Source: Citreimonas salinaria
GTDB lineage: Bacteria; Pseudomonadota; Alphaproteobacteria; Rhodobacterales; Rhodobacteraceae
NCBI RefSeq assembly: GCF_900107235.1
Contig: NZ_FNPF01000008.1
Coordinates: 62,001 to 126,000, forward strand
Direction: 5' to 3'
Length of the DNA stretch: 64,000 bases
Shown: positions 10,355 through 23,044 of the stretch, one piece after another
How the letters are laid out: the number at the start of each line of letters is the position of its first letter
Position numbering within the stretch: position 1 is the stretch's first letter
The notes under the pieces: model-generated
Seen by the model: the letters and a program-made list of their open reading frames with translations, nothing else
The model's database searches: none
What the model was told of the DNA's origin: nothing
Made by a program: the position numbers and the translations under genes

Positions 10355-11034
10355 GGGGCGAGCCTTCGGCGCTCGCCGCGCCGTCGCCCAACCACGGCGC
10401 GCGGCGCGACGGCGCGCTGCCGGACATGATCGTCCTGCACTACACGGCGATGAAGGATGCGGTCGCGGCGCGCGACTGGCTGTGCAATCCGGAATCGCAG
10501 GTCTCGGCGCATTACCTGATCGGTCGCGACGGCACCCTGTGGCAGATGGTCGACGAGGACGCCCGCGCGTGGCACGCTGGCGCGGGCGCCTGGGGCGCGT
10601 GCGCGGATGTGAACTCCCGCTCGATCGGGATCGAGCTGGACAATGACGGGGCGACGCCCTTCGCGGCCCCGCTGATGGACCGGCTCGAGGACCTGCTGCG
10701 CGGGATCATGCGGCGCTGGAGCATCCCGTCCGCCCGCGTGGTGGCGCATTCCGACATCGCGCCGGGCCGCAAGATCGACCCCGGCCGCCGCTTCGACTGG
10801 CGCCGTCTGGCGCTTCAGGACCTGTCGGTCTGGCCCGAGCCAGCCACGCCGGGGGATGCCTGGGTCGATCTTCGCAGGGCGGGATACCGCTGGGCCGAGG
10901 GGCAGGAGGACGCGGTTCTGGGCGCCTTCCGGTCGCGGTTCCGCCCCGATGCGACAGCCCTCGGCGGTGCGCCCGACCGGGTGGACGCAGCACTTGCGGC
11001 GGGCCTTGCGGCCGGGTTTCCCTGCGTCGACTGA
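10351..11034 (+). CDS. N-acetylmuramoyl-L-alanine amidase (Amidase_2, AmiD-like)
   Basis: This 227-residue protein carries an Amidase_2 zinc domain, which cuts the bond between muramic acid and the peptide stem. Visible motifs are MIVLHYTAM (zinc His about residue 30), VSAHYLIGRDGTLWQMV, RSIGIELDN and VVAHSDIAPGRKIDPG. The C-terminal third (WVDLRRAGYR onward) looks like a small peptidoglycan-binding module. There is no signal peptide, so it may be cytoplasmic and serve wall recycling, as AmpD does. The start is a TTG that overlaps the lipoprotein stop; the next ATG would remove conserved residues. Confidence 0.88.
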   Translation: MRGEPSALAAPSPNHGARRDGALPDMIVLHYTAMKDAVAARDWLCNPESQVSAHYLIGRDGTLWQMVDEDARAWHAGAGAWGACADVNSRSIGIELDNDGATPFAAPLMDRLEDLLRGIMRRWSIPSARVVAHSDIAPGRKIDPGRRFDWRRLALQDLSVWPEPATPGDAWVDLRRAGYRWAEGQEDAVLGAFRSRFRPDATALGGAPDRVDAALAAGLAAGFPCVD

Positions 11035-11046
11035 AGAACGAGCCGG

Positions 11047-12441
11047 TCATTCGATCCGGTAGGGCAGCACGTCGCGGCGGTCGGTGGTGACGCTGAGCCG
11101 GCGTTCCAGCGGCGGGACCGAGCGCTGGTGGCAGGCGGTGCGTTCGCAGATCCGGCAGGAAATGCCGATCGGCTCGAAGGCGCGGTCGCTTTGCAGGTCC
11201 AGTCCGTCGGCATAGACGATCTGCGCCGCATGCCGCGTCTCGCATCCCAGCGCGAAGGCGTAGCGGCGAACCGGGGCGCCGAAATGGCCGCCGGGCTTCG
11301 ACACGTCGCGGGCAAGACTGATGTAGCGCACGCCGTCGGGTGTTTCCGCCGCCTGGCGCAGGAAGCGGCCCGGCGTCTCGAAGGCGCGGTGCACGTTCCA
11401 CAGCGGGCAGGCGCCGCCGTAGCGGGCGAATTGCAGCCGCGTGGCCGAATGGCGTTTCGTGATCGTGCCGGCCTGGTCGACGCGGACGAAGAAGAACGGA
11501 ATTCCCTTGGCGCCCGGGCGCTGCAGCGTCGACAGCCGGTGCGCCACCTGCTCGATCGAGGCGCCGAAGCGCGCCGCCAGCAGTTCGAGGTCGTGCCGGG
11601 TTTCCCGCGCGGCATCGAGGAAGGCCGCATAGGGCATCGCCACGGCGCCCGCGAAGTAGTTGGCCAGCCCAAGAAGCGCGATCTGGCGCGCCTCGTCCGT
11701 CTGAAAACGGGCGAGGTCCAGCGTCGCGCCCAGCAGCGGGGCCTGCGTCACTAGTGCCAACTGCACCAGAAGCTGGAAGCGGCGCGTCTCGGGCGGCGAC
11801 AGGGCCGACAGGGTTAGCGTGCCCCGCGCCTCGTCAAACACACGCAGGGGCGCGGTGCGTTCGACCCGCACCGTGATGCCGTGATGCGCCAGCCGCTCGG
11901 TCGCGGCGGCCATCGGGTCGCGGTCGCCGAAGCCTTGCGCCGTGCGCTCGGCCGCGCGGTCGACCGCGTCGATGTAGTTGTCGCAATAGTGGAAGAAGTC
12001 GCGCACCTCTTCCCACGGGCTGGGCTGAAGCTGCGCGCCGTCGCGACCCAGCGCCTCGTCTAGCGAGGCGAGCCGTTCGTGGGTCTGGCGGTAGGCGCGG
12101 TGCAGTTCCAGGAACGCGCGGGCCAGCGCCGGCGCGTTCGACGCCGCCAGCCGCAGGTCGGCCATGCCGGGCGTTTCGTTGAAGACAGGGTCGGCCAGCG
12201 CCTCGCGCATGTCGGTGACCATGCGCTCGGATTCGCCCGAGCCCAGTTCGGTCACGTCGAAGCCGAATTCCTGCGCCAGCCCCAGCACCACCGTCGTGCT
12301 GACGGGGCGGTTGTTGTTCTCCATCTGGTTCAGGTAGGGCAGGGACACGCCCAGCTTCGCGGCAAAGTCTTTCTGCGTCAGGCCCAGCCGCGTCCGCAGG
12401 TCGCGCAGCTTGGCGCCGGCATAGAGCTTGGGTGCGGGCAT
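11047..12441 (-). CDS. pccR: Short-chain fatty acyl-CoA regulator (ScfR family), PccR-like
   Basis: The 464-residue protein has an N-terminal XRE helix-turn-helix (about 9-62: LRTRLGLTQKDFAAKLGVSLPYLNQMENN). An IrrE-like central region (about 150-300) follows, with LANYFAGAVAMPYAAFLDAARE. The C-terminal domain carries a cysteine cluster, GISCRICERTACHQR, found in the ScfR/RamB type. Rhodobacter sphaeroides PccR, of the same family, controls pccB through TTTGCAAA motifs; such motifs occur here before pccB and just before this gene. The start at 12441 removes a 38-residue upstream extension that would overlap the preceding MFS gene. Confidence 0.85.
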   Translation of the reverse strand: MPAPKLYAGAKLRDLRTRLGLTQKDFAAKLGVSLPYLNQMENNNRPVSTTVVLGLAQEFGFDVTELGSGESERMVTDMREALADPVFNETPGMADLRLAASNAPALARAFLELHRAYRQTHERLASLDEALGRDGAQLQPSPWEEVRDFFHYCDNYIDAVDRAAERTAQGFGDRDPMAAATERLAHHGITVRVERTAPLRVFDEARGTLTLSALSPPETRRFQLLVQLALVTQAPLLGATLDLARFQTDEARQIALLGLANYFAGAVAMPYAAFLDAARETRHDLELLAARFGASIEQVAHRLSTLQRPGAKGIPFFFVRVDQAGTITKRHSATRLQFARYGGACPLWNVHRAFETPGRFLRQAAETPDGVRYISLARDVSKPGGHFGAPVRRYAFALGCETRHAAQIVYADGLDLQSDRAFEPIGISCRICERTACHQRSVPPLERRLSVTTDRRDVLPYRIE

Positions 12442-12457
12442 GGCGGGCTTTCGCGGA

Positions 12458-12486
12458 TTTGCAGCGTCGGCGGCGACGTTTGCAAA
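12458..12486 (-). promoter_or_regulatory. Candidate PccR autoregulatory site
   Basis: The 49-bp gap between the MFS stop and the pccR start holds a perfect TTTGCAAA palindrome (12479-12486) and a related half site, TTTGCAGC (12458-12465), 13 bp away. TTTGCAAA is the reported PccR operator unit in R. sphaeroides. The spacing differs from the reported X4, so binding is inferred. Confidence 0.5.
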
Positions 12487-12490
12487 CCGC

Positions 12491-13717
12491 TCAGGCGGTG
12501 TCCAGCCTTTCCAGCTGCCGCTCGCGCCAGATGACGAAGGCGATGGCCGCGACACCGGCGACCGAGGTCGACAGCATCAGCCACAGCAGCGGCCAGGCGC
12601 CCGTGCCCGGCTGCAGGATCACGCCGGCGAAGGCCGACAGGCCCGCGCCGCCGCCGATCATGATCGCGCCGCCGAGGCCGCTGGCCGTTCCCGCGAGGTG
12701 CGGGCGCACCGACAGCATGCCGGCGGTGGCGTTGGGGATCGTCATGCCGTTGCCGAGGCCCACGAAGGTCATGAAGCCGAAGAAGGTCAGCGGGGTCTTG
12801 AAGCCCAGCGCGAAGACCACCAGCGACAGCACGAGGCCGCTGGTGACGATGATCGCGCCGACCAGCACCATCCGGTTGACGCCGTAATGCGCCGAATACC
12901 GCCCCGACGCCCAGTTGCCGAGGAAGTAGCCGACGGCCGGGGCGCCGAAATAGATGCCCAGCGTCGCCGGATCGAGACCGAAGACCACCGAGCCCACGAA
13001 GGGCGCGCCGCCGAGGTAGGAAAAGAACGCCCCCGACGCGAAGGCCGCCGCGAGGGCGTAGCCCCAGAAGCGCGGCGCGCGGAACAGCTCGGGGTACTGG
13101 CTGAACTGGCGCCCCAGCGACAGTCCGCTGACCGTCGCCGTCTCGCCCTGGTCGCGCCAGCACAGCCAGAACAGGCCGATCCCCAGCGCGAGCAGCATCC
13201 AGAAGCTGGCCTGCCAGCCCGCGATCTGGTCGAGCAGGCCGCCGATGGCGGGCCCGATCATGGGCACCACCGCCATGCCCATCGTGACGTAACCGATCAT
13301 CGACGCCGCCTGGTCCTGCGGGACCATGTCGCGCACGATCGCCCGGCTCAGCACCATGGCGACGACGATCACCGCCTGGCACATGCGGAAGGCGAGGAAG
13401 ACCCAGACGTTCGTCGCCAGCAGGCAGCCCAGCGTGGCCAGGCAGAACAGCGCGATACCGCCCAGCACCATCGGCCGGCGCCCGAGCTTGTCCGACAGCG
13501 GCCCCACGACGATCTGCAGCACCGCGTTGACGCCCAGGTAGACCGCCACCGAAAGCTGCATCAGCTGGTAGTCGGTATCGAAATACTCGGTCATCTGCGG
13601 CAGGGACGGCAGGAAGATGTTCATGGCCAGCGCCGAGAGGCCGGACATGAAGATGAGCGTGGCGATATGCGGCGGGGTGGAGCGGTCCAGAAAGCGGACC
13701 TTGACGGCGCTGTTCAT
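12491..13717 (-). CDS. MFS transporter, Bcr/CflA-like drug exporter
   Basis: The 408-residue protein has about 12 hydrophobic segments. Motif A appears as GPLSDKLGRRPMVLGG, and the family pattern NIFLPSLPQMTEYFDTDYQL opens the protein, as in Bcr/CflA proton-driven exporters. A middle segment RAIVRDMVPQDQAASMIGYV is also typical. The substrate is unknown. It lies 49 bp upstream of pccR on the same strand and diverges from pccB, so PccR may control it too. The ATG at 13717 is chosen because the upstream extension is Arg-rich and unlike the family. Confidence 0.85.
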   Translation of the reverse strand: MNSAVKVRFLDRSTPPHIATLIFMSGLSALAMNIFLPSLPQMTEYFDTDYQLMQLSVAVYLGVNAVLQIVVGPLSDKLGRRPMVLGGIALFCLATLGCLLATNVWVFLAFRMCQAVIVVAMVLSRAIVRDMVPQDQAASMIGYVTMGMAVVPMIGPAIGGLLDQIAGWQASFWMLLALGIGLFWLCWRDQGETATVSGLSLGRQFSQYPELFRAPRFWGYALAAAFASGAFFSYLGGAPFVGSVVFGLDPATLGIYFGAPAVGYFLGNWASGRYSAHYGVNRMVLVGAIIVTSGLVLSLVVFALGFKTPLTFFGFMTFVGLGNGMTIPNATAGMLSVRPHLAGTASGLGGAIMIGGGAGLSAFAGVILQPGTGAWPLLWLMLSTSVAGVAAIAFVIWRERQLERLDTA

Positions 13718-13778
13718 GCGATAGGGGTTAGGCCCCTGCCGCGGGTTTGTCCATCTGCGCCCGCGCGCGGCCGTGCGA

Positions 13779-13840
13779 TTTGCGGATTTGCGTTTTTGCG
13801 CGCGTCTCCTCTTCATGCTTTGCAAATTTGCCGGATTTGA
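13779..13840. promoter_or_regulatory. TTTGC repeat array, candidate PccR operator between MFS/pccR and pccB
   Basis: TTTGC occurs at 13779, 13787, 13795, 13819 and 13827, with a weaker ATTTG at 13835. The intervals are 8, 8, 24 and 8 bases. The copy at 13819-13826 is a full TTTGCAAA. The array sits 80-140 bp upstream of the pccB ATG (13918) and about 60 bp from the divergent MFS start. Known biology: PccR of R. sphaeroides uses TTTGCAAA-X4-TTTGCAAA before pccB. The 8-bp spacing here is different. Confidence 0.6.
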
Positions 13841-13917
13841 CTTGAGACCGATCCGCCGTGTCGTATGGTGCCACCCGTGGCGGCCCCTCCGGCGCCGCGG
13901 CCAGGCGGAGGACACGC

Positions 13918-15446
<1,529 letters not shown>

Positions 15447-15450
<4 letters not shown>

Positions 15451-15821
15451 GCATCGCCTTGGACGAATCCGGACCCGCTCCCCTGCGCGGATGGTACGAG
15501 CACCGCGAGAGCGGGCGCTACACCCTTGCCCGGCACTGGCCGCCGCGCTTCGACGTCGCGGCCAGCGCGGATTTCCCGCCGCTGCGCGCATCGCGCCTGG
15601 CGCACCAGGTGCGCCAGGATGTCTGGCGCGCATTTCAGCGCTTGCGCGGTTTTTCACCGGTGGTACAAATTGACGTAAGGGATACCGGAATCCGCGTCAC
15701 CGCCGGTGGGCGGGCTGCCAGACCGGTTCCGCCCGGCCTCGAGACGCGGATCGAGGCGCTTCTGGACGATCCGTGCCTGCGGGCGCGCTGGATCGCCCAC
15801 GCATCGAAGTGGGCCGCATGA
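15447..15821 (+). CDS. Small unknown protein translationally coupled to pccB
   Basis: A 124-residue frame begins with GTG at 15447, overlapping the pccB stop (GTGA). The product is basic and soluble, with segments such as [37 protein letters not shown] and [14 protein letters not shown] do not recognise a family. There is no signal peptide, transmembrane segment or metal motif. The tight overlap suggests co-translation with PccB and a link to propionate metabolism, but this is inferred from position only. Confidence 0.65.
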
Positions 15822-16293
15822 ACGCCGGCCCCCGACAAGTCAAAAGCGCCCCTGCCGAGGCCGGGCGCGCGGCAGCTCCGACAGGAGGAGACCGGAAACG
15901 GTGTCGGGGCTGCCCGCTTTGCGGTGCGGATGCGCACGTGTGTGGCCATGTGGCGAAAATGCATCGGGCCCCGCGGCCGCGCCTGGCCGAGACAACGGCC
16001 TGCGCGACCCGGTCCCACAGTTCCGCGGGGCCGAAAATATTTTTCTGCCCTTCCTGCGGCCTACTGCATGTAGTCGTCGCCTCCCCCGCGAATCAAGATG
16101 TTGTAGTTCCGGACGGTTTGACCCGGCGGAATATGGCAATCGTGTCACAGGGCCGCTCATCTCTTGCCGCCCCATATATTTCGTTCGAAACGTTCGATAT
16201 TTTTGGAACCGATTGCACCCATGCGATCGTTACACCGTCGCAGGCCCGGGCGCAGCGCGTGCCGGGCGCAGACGAAACAGACAGGAGACAAAG
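15822..16293. other. 472-bp intergenic stretch with local AT-rich part
   Basis: No convincing gene is present. From about 16090 to 16235 the sequence is clearly more AT-rich than its surroundings, as expected for a promoter region. It contains GGAACC at 16205-16210 and CGTT at 16228-16231 (a possible ECF-type promoter) and a TTCGAA core. The first half is GC-rich with no recognisable signal. Confidence 0.5.
16205..16231 (+). promoter_or_regulatory. Possible ECF sigma-type promoter before a small lipoprotein gene
   Basis: GGAAC (16205-16209) and CGTT (16228-16231) are separated by 18 bases. EcfG-type promoters in Alphaproteobacteria are described as GGAAC-N16-17-CGTT, so the spacer here is slightly long. 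The start codon of the lipoprotein gene lies about 60 bases downstream, a plausible leader. Confidence 0.3.
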
Positions 16294-16434
16294 ATGTCCA
16301 AGAGCATCAAACTGCTTGCAGCACTCGGCCTCGTCGCTGGCCTCGCGGCCTGCGGCCAGCAGGAAGAAGAAGTTGTCATCGTCGATCCCGAGCCGATCAG
16401 CGTTGAGCCGGTCTACACCGGTAAGTACAAGTAA
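16294..16434 (+). CDS. Small lipoprotein of 46 residues
   Basis: The product is a short signal sequence followed by the lipobox GLAAC (Cys at about 21) and a 25-residue mature tail, GQQEEEVVIVDPEPISVEPV then YTGKYK. ACAGGAGA precedes the ATG. The tail is acidic with a basic end. It is too small for a family assignment. A 10-bp hairpin follows the stop. Confidence 0.75.
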   Translation: MSKSIKLLAALGLVAGLAACGQQEEEVVIVDPEPISVEPVYTGKYK

Positions 16435-16443
16435 GACCTTCGC

Positions 16444-16467
16444 GGGACGGGCCGCTGGGCCCGTCCC
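16444..16467 (+). terminator. Hairpin after the 46-residue lipoprotein gene
   Basis: Arms GGGACGGGCC (16444-16453) and GGCCCGTCCC (16458-16467) form a perfect 10-bp stem with a GCTG loop, 9 bases after the stop codon. No T-tract follows, so it may terminate weakly or protect the mRNA end. Confidence 0.45.
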
Positions 16468-16587
16468 CGATCCCGTCCTCCGCGCGACGTATGGCGCGGC
16501 CCCCACGCGTCCCGCCGCAGCGCAGAACACAGCGCACATGGCCCGGCCGCAGCTTCACCCTGCATCCCGGCCCGACCGGAGGACGGC

Positions 16588-16941
16588 ATGCTGAAGCATC
16601 GTGGATTTCCCGGCCGCATGCCGGGTACGGATTTCCAGTTCACCATCAGGCGCGCAAATCCTCGTGGCGCGGCCCCGCTGATCCGGCGCGAACGCTACCG
16701 CGATCGCAGGCCGGCCGACCGCCGCGCCGACGCGGCCTTCATGGCGGCCTTGTGGGAGTCGTTTGGCGACGAGCCTTTCGAGCGCGGCAACCTGGACGCG
16801 GGGCGCCTGTCATGGCTGTTCGGACGCGAGGTGCTGCCGTTCGACGACCCGTTCGACCCCGAAAGCTACGAGGCCCGCCTGGTCATAGACGAAGAGGCGG
16901 CGCGCGTTGCCTTCCCCGAAATATTCGGAGATGATCGATGA
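16588..16941 (+). CDS. Unknown 117-residue protein
   Basis: ATG with GGAGGA nearby upstream supports translation. The N-terminal half is very basic (RRANPRGAAPLIRRERYRDR) and the C-terminal half is acidic and aromatic (MAALWESFGDEPFERGNLDA, then LSWLFGREVLPFDDPFDPES). There is no signal peptide or membrane segment. I do not recognise a family. It sits between two small lipoprotein genes in the pccB-pccA interval. Confidence 0.6.
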   Translation: MLKHRGFPGRMPGTDFQFTIRRANPRGAAPLIRRERYRDRRPADRRADAAFMAALWESFGDEPFERGNLDAGRLSWLFGREVLPFDDPFDPESYEARLVIDEEAARVAFPEIFGDDR

Positions 16942-17092
16942 CGATCGTCGGTGGGGCAGGGGCTTGCGAGCGGGTTCATGCCGGTGGCGGGCTGACCGCC
17001 TGTCACCGAGGAACCAGCCGCACGCAGCAAGGGTCTTGCCGCCGGTTCCGGCCGCGCCTGCGCGGCCGCATGCAATCTATGGAGCTCATTCT

Positions 17093-17305
17093 ATGCGTAT
17101 CGTCACTCTCTCTCTTGCCCTGGCATCCTGCGTCGGTCTCGCGGCGTGCGAAGGCTCCGATCTTGAACGCGGCGTCCTGGGCGCAGGCATCGGCGCGGCA
17201 GGCGCTGCGGCGACCAACAACGATGTTGCGGCCGGCGCGGCCATCGGCGGCGCGGCCGGCGTGGTCTGCGACGACATCTCGCCGCGTCTCTGCGCAGACC
17301 GCTGA
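17093..17305 (+). CDS. Small glycine-zipper-type lipoprotein of 70 residues
   Basis: A signal sequence ends in the lipobox GLAAC, giving a lipidated Cys at about 19. The mature chain has a Gly/Ala-rich repeat (GVLGAGIGAAGAAATNN, then AAGAAIGGAAGVVCDD) like the glycine-zipper segments of small outer-membrane lipoproteins, and two further cysteines at the end (VCDD and LCADR). A terminator follows at 17369-17404. The function is unknown. Confidence 0.7.
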   Translation: MRIVTLSLALASCVGLAACEGSDLERGVLGAGIGAAGAAATNNDVAAGAAIGGAAGVVCDDISPRLCADR

Positions 17306-17368
17306 GCCTGCGGACGCGCTGACGCGAGGCGAACTGGCCCGCGCGGAACCACGTGACATCGAGATCGA

Positions 17369-17404
17369 GGCCGCCCCGGACAATCGTCTGCGGGCGGCCT
17401 TTTC
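17369..17404 (+). terminator. Rho-independent terminator before pccA
   Basis: Arms GGCCGCCC (17369-17376) and GGGCGGCC (17392-17399) are complementary and followed by TTTT. It ends the small-lipoprotein transcript 55 bp upstream of the pccA start, so pccA probably needs its own promoter or read-through. Confidence 0.7.
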
Positions 17405-17458
17405 GTGTCTCGCCCGGACAAGCGGTCCGGGCGCAAGAAAACCGGAAAAGGGACGGCC

Positions 17459-19459
<2,001 letters not shown>

Positions 19460-19516
19460 GGCGATGGACCCGCGGCCGGAAACCACGACGACCCGTGCGA
19501 AGGCCCGCGCCGCGGC

Positions 19517-20059
19517 TCAATCCGCATCGAGGCGGCGCTCGCGCACTTCCTGCCGGCGCAGGGGCAACTTGTCGATCGATCGCGAGATCTCGCGCACGGA
19601 CAACGGCATCGGCCGGCGCAGGACGATTGTGCCGTCCTTGGCCATGACGACCACCATGAAATCGCGCGGCCGCAGGGATCGCCGGAAAGACGAACCCGAG
19701 GCGGGATCGGTGTCGGTGATCACGACTACGTCGCGGTCGACCAGCGCGTCGAGCCGCGAGGTGATGTTCTCCATCTGCTCGACGAAGCGGGGATCGTTCG
19801 GGCTTTCCGCGAAGACGACGACCGGACGCCGCGTCCAGCGCCATTCCTCCAGCGTGGTTCCGACCGCCGAGCGGATGGGATCGACGACCTCCGGCTCGGC
19901 CGCGTCGGGTGGCGCCTCCTGCGCGTCGACCGAAGGCTCGGCCAGGGGCGGGTCGTCGTCGGTAACGGAGATCTGCGCCGTCGCGCCGGTCGCTGCGCCA
20001 CCCAGTGTCGCGAGCAGGGCAAAGACGCCGATCCATGCGCTTCTTGTCAGGGATTTCAT
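19517..20059 (-). CDS. DUF4174-like secreted protein
   Basis: The 180-residue protein has a signal peptide ([23 protein letters not shown]). An acidic linker follows, then a domain reading [32 protein letters not shown] and [20 protein letters not shown], which matches the DUF4174 pattern of a thioredoxin-like fold. No CxxC is present. Function unknown. It lies on the opposite strand between pccA and the mutase. Confidence 0.7.
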   Translation of the reverse strand: MKSLTRSAWIGVFALLATLGGAATGATAQISVTDDDPPLAEPSVDAQEAPPDAAEPEVVDPIRSAVGTTLEEWRWTRRPVVVFAESPNDPRFVEQMENITSRLDALVDRDVVVITDTDPASGSSFRRSLRPRDFMVVVMAKDGTIVLRRPMPLSVREISRSIDKLPLRRQEVRERRLDAD

Positions 20060-20182
20060 GACATTCGATATAAGCCGAGCGGGGGCCCCTGCACAGGCCC
20101 TGATCCCCGCCGGGCACGAAAAGTTCACCCTCGCGCGGATGATGGACCTCGGTCGCCGTCCCGAACCAGAGAGGATCACAGG

Positions 20183-22315
20183 ATGACGGATCTGCCACAG
20201 GATTGGCGCGCCCGCGCCGAGAAGGAACTGCGCAACCGCACGGTCGAGGACCTGACCTGGCACACGCTGGAAGGCATCGACGTCAAGCCGCTTTACACCG
20301 AGGCCGATACCGAGGGCCTGCCGCATCTCGGCACCTTGCCGGGGGACGAGCCCTTCACCCGCGGCGTGCGCAGCACGATGTATACCGGCCGGCCCTGGAC
20401 GATCCGGCAATATGCCGGCTTCTCGACCGCCGAGGAAAGCAACGCCTTCTACCGCCGCGCGCTGGATGCCGGCCAGCAGGGCGTCAGCGTGGCCTTCGAT
20501 CTTGCCACCCACCGTGGCTATGACAGCGACCACCCGCGCGTGGTGGGCGACGTGGGCAAGGCCGGCGTCGCCATCGACAGCGTCGAGGACATGAAGATCC
20601 TGTTCGACGGCATCCCGCTGGACCAGGTCAGCGTCTCGATGACGATGAACGGCGCCGTCATCCCGATCATGGCGAACTTCATCGTCACGGGCGAGGAGCA
20701 GGGCGTGTCGCGCGCGCAGCTGTCGGGCACGATCCAGAACGACATCCTCAAGGAATTCATGGTGCGGAACACCTACGTGTACCCGCCCGAGCCCAGCATG
20801 CGGATCATCGCCGACATCATCGAATACACGATGAACGAGATGCCGCGCTTCAACTCGATCTCGATCTCCGGCTACCACATGCAGGAGGCCGGCGCGAACC
20901 TGGTGCAGGAGCTGGCCTACACCCTGGCCGACGGCAAGGAATACGTGAAGACCGCGATGGCGCGCGGCATGGACGTGGACAGATTCGCCGGCCGGCTGAG
21001 CTTCTTCTTCGCGATCGGCAAGAACTTCTTCATGGAGGCCGCCAAGCTGCGTGCCGCGCGGATGCTGTGGCACCGCATCATGACCGAGCTTGGCGCGCAG
21101 GACCCCAAGTCCAAGATGCTGCGCACCCATTGCCAGACCTCGGGCGTGAGCCTGGCCGAGCAGGACCCCTACAACAACGTCATCCGCACCGCCTACGAGG
21201 CGATGAGCGCGGTTCTGGGCGGCACGCAGAGCCTGCACACCAACGCGCTGGACGAGGCGATGGCGCTGCCCACCGATTTCAGCGCCCGCATCGCGCGCAA
21301 CACCCAGCTGATCCTGCAGGAGGAGACCGGCGTCACCAAGGTCGTCGATCCCTTGGCAGGCTCGTATTACGTCGAAAGCCTGACGCACCAGCTGGCCGAG
21401 GAGGCCTGGAAGCTGATCGAGGAAGTCGACGGCATGGGCGGCATGACCAAGGCGGTCGAGTCGGGCATGCCCAAGCTGCGGATCGAGGAGACCGCCGCCC
21501 GCCGGCAGGCCGATATCGACCGAGGCCGCGACGTGATCGTCGGCGTGAACAAGTATCGCCTCGCGAAGGAGGACGATCTCGACATCCTGTCGATCGACAA
21601 CGCCAAGGTCCGCGACGGGCAGGTCAAGGCGCTGGAGCGCATCCGCGCCACCCGCGACCAAGCGGCCTGCGACGCGGCGCTGGCGGACCTGGAAAAGCGC
21701 GCGGCCGAGGGCGGGAACCTGCTCGAGGCGGCGGTCGAGGCGGCGCGCGCCCGCGCCACGGTAGGAGAGATCAGCATGGCGATGGAAAAGGTGTTCGGCC
21801 GGCACAGGGCCGAGGTGAAGACGCTCGCCGGGGTCTACGGCGCCGCCTACGAGGGCGACGAGGGCTTCGCCGCGATTCAGAAGTCGGTCGAGGATTTCGC
21901 CGAGGTCGACGGCCGCCGCCCGCGCATGCTGGTGGTCAAGATGGGCCAGGACGGCCACGACCGCGGCGCGAAGGTGATCGCCACGGCCTTCGCCGACATC
22001 GGCTTCGACGTGGACGTGGGCCCGCTGTTCCAGACCCCCGAGGAAGCCGCGCAGGACGCCATCGACAACGACGTGCACGTGATCGGCATCAGCAGCCAGG
22101 CGGCGGGGCACAAGACGCTGGCGCCCCAGCTGGTCGAGGCTTTGCGCGCGCAGGGTGCCGAGGACATCCTGGTGATCTGCGGCGGGGTGATCCCGCAGCA
22201 GGATTACGACTTCCTCAAGCAGGCCGGCGTGAAGGCGATCTTCGGCCCCGGCACGAACATCCCCGAGGCGGCACAGAACATCCTGACCCTCGTCCGCGAG
22301 GCCCGCGGGCTCTGA
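20183..22315 (+). CDS. scpA: Methylmalonyl-CoA mutase (single-subunit, B12-dependent)
   Basis: The 710-residue enzyme converts (R)-methylmalonyl-CoA to succinyl-CoA. The N-terminal substrate domain contains [39 protein letters not shown] and [17 protein letters not shown]. The C-terminal cobalamin domain has [15 protein letters not shown] with the cobalt-ligating histidine at about 592. It completes the pathway begun by PccAB. The methylmalonyl-CoA epimerase and the MeaB-type chaperone are not in this window. GAGGATCACAGG precedes the ATG. The gene is also called mcm or bhbA. Confidence 0.96.
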   Translation: MTDLPQDWRARAEKELRNRTVEDLTWHTLEGIDVKPLYTEADTEGLPHLGTLPGDEPFTRGVRSTMYTGRPWTIRQYAGFSTAEESNAFYRRALDAGQQGVSVAFDLATHRGYDSDHPRVVGDVGKAGVAIDSVEDMKILFDGIPLDQVSVSMTMNGAVIPIMANFIVTGEEQGVSRAQLSGTIQNDILKEFMVRNTYVYPPEPSMRIIADIIEYTMNEMPRFNSISISGYHMQEAGANLVQELAYTLADGKEYVKTAMARGMDVDRFAGRLSFFFAIGKNFFMEAAKLRAARMLWHRIMTELGAQDPKSKMLRTHCQTSGVSLAEQDPYNNVIRTAYEAMSAVLGGTQSLHTNALDEAMALPTDFSARIARNTQLILQEETGVTKVVDPLAGSYYVESLTHQLAEEAWKLIEEVDGMGGMTKAVESGMPKLRIEETAARRQADIDRGRDVIVGVNKYRLAKEDDLDILSIDNAKVRDGQVKALERIRATRDQAACDAALADLEKRAAEGGNLLEAAVEAARARATVGEISMAMEKVFGRHRAEVKTLAGVYGAAYEGDEGFAAIQKSVEDFAEVDGRRPRMLVVKMGQDGHDRGAKVIATAFADIGFDVDVGPLFQTPEEAAQDAIDNDVHVIGISSQAAGHKTLAPQLVEALRAQGAEDILVICGGVIPQQDYDFLKQAGVKAIFGPGTNIPEAAQNILTLVREARGL

Positions 22316-22426
22316 CCCCGCGCCCGCGCGTGCAGCGCGCGCGGACACCGGCGCTCTGCCTGCGCGCGGGCACTGGCCAAGTGCCCATCTCCCGCCCATA
22401 CTCGGAAGGGCAGGGGATGAAGGGTC

Positions 22427-23044
22427 ATGGTCATGCTGCAACTCGATCACGTCGCGGTGCTGGGAGAGACGCTGGACGAGGCCGCCGCGCATGTGGAGCG
22501 CGCGCTGGGCGTGCCGATGATCCCCGGCGGCCAGCATGAACGCTACGGCACGCATAACCGACTGCTGGGCCTTTCGCCCGAGCTGTATATCGAGGCGATC
22601 GCCGTCGACCCGGCGCTGGCGCCGCCGAAGGAGGCGCGCTGGTTCGGGCTCGACCGCTTCGCCGGGCCGCCGCGGCTCGACAAGTGGGTGCTGCGCTGCG
22701 ACGACATCGACGCCGCGCTGAAGGCGCTGCCGATGGCGGGGCACCCGGTGCATCTGGAACGGGGCGATCTTGCCTGGACCATGGCGGTCCCCGAGGACGG
22801 GCTGCTGCCCTTCGACGGGCTGTTCCCGGCGCTGATGCAGTGGCGCAGCCCGGTGCCGCCGGGCAAGACGCTGGCCGCGTCGGGGCTGGCGCTGGAGGGG
22901 CTGTGCGTCTCGCACCCCGAGGTGGACGCCCTGCGCGACCTGCTGGCTCCGCATCTCGACACCACCGGACTTGCCTTCGAGACCGGCGCGGCGGGCCTGC
23001 GCGCCCGGATCCGCACGACGCACGGGACGGTGACGCTGGAATGA
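22427..23044 (+). CDS. VOC-superfamily (glyoxalase-like) protein
   Basis: The 205-residue protein starts QLDHVAVLGETLDEAAAHVE, typical of a glyoxalase-like VOC domain, with YGTHNRLLGLSPELYIEAIA next. It resembles the Glyoxalase_3-like group of unknown reaction, not methylmalonyl-CoA epimerase, which is shorter and has different metal motifs. Two in-frame ATGs (22427 and 22433) are possible. The next gene overlaps by ATGA, so the pair is probably co-translated. Confidence 0.75.
   Translation: MVMLQLDHVAVLGETLDEAAAHVERALGVPMIPGGQHERYGTHNRLLGLSPELYIEAIAVDPALAPPKEARWFGLDRFAGPPRLDKWVLRCDDIDAALKALPMAGHPVHLERGDLAWTMAVPEDGLLPFDGLFPALMQWRSPVPPGKTLAASGLALEGLCVSHPEVDALRDLLAPHLDTTGLAFETGAAGLRARIRTTHGTVTLE

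Noticed and set aside
15818-16594. A frame with CxxC-rich segments (RCRGCPLCGADAHVCGH, FFCPSCGLLH) after the 124-residue gene
   Set aside because: It runs through the promoter region and over the lipoprotein gene, has no supporting start context and looks like a chance zinc-ribbon pattern in high-GC DNA.
19517-23023. A 1168-residue minus-strand frame across the mutase
   Set aside because: Only its last 180 residues (DUF4174 gene) are real; the rest is antisense to the mutase and VOC genes.
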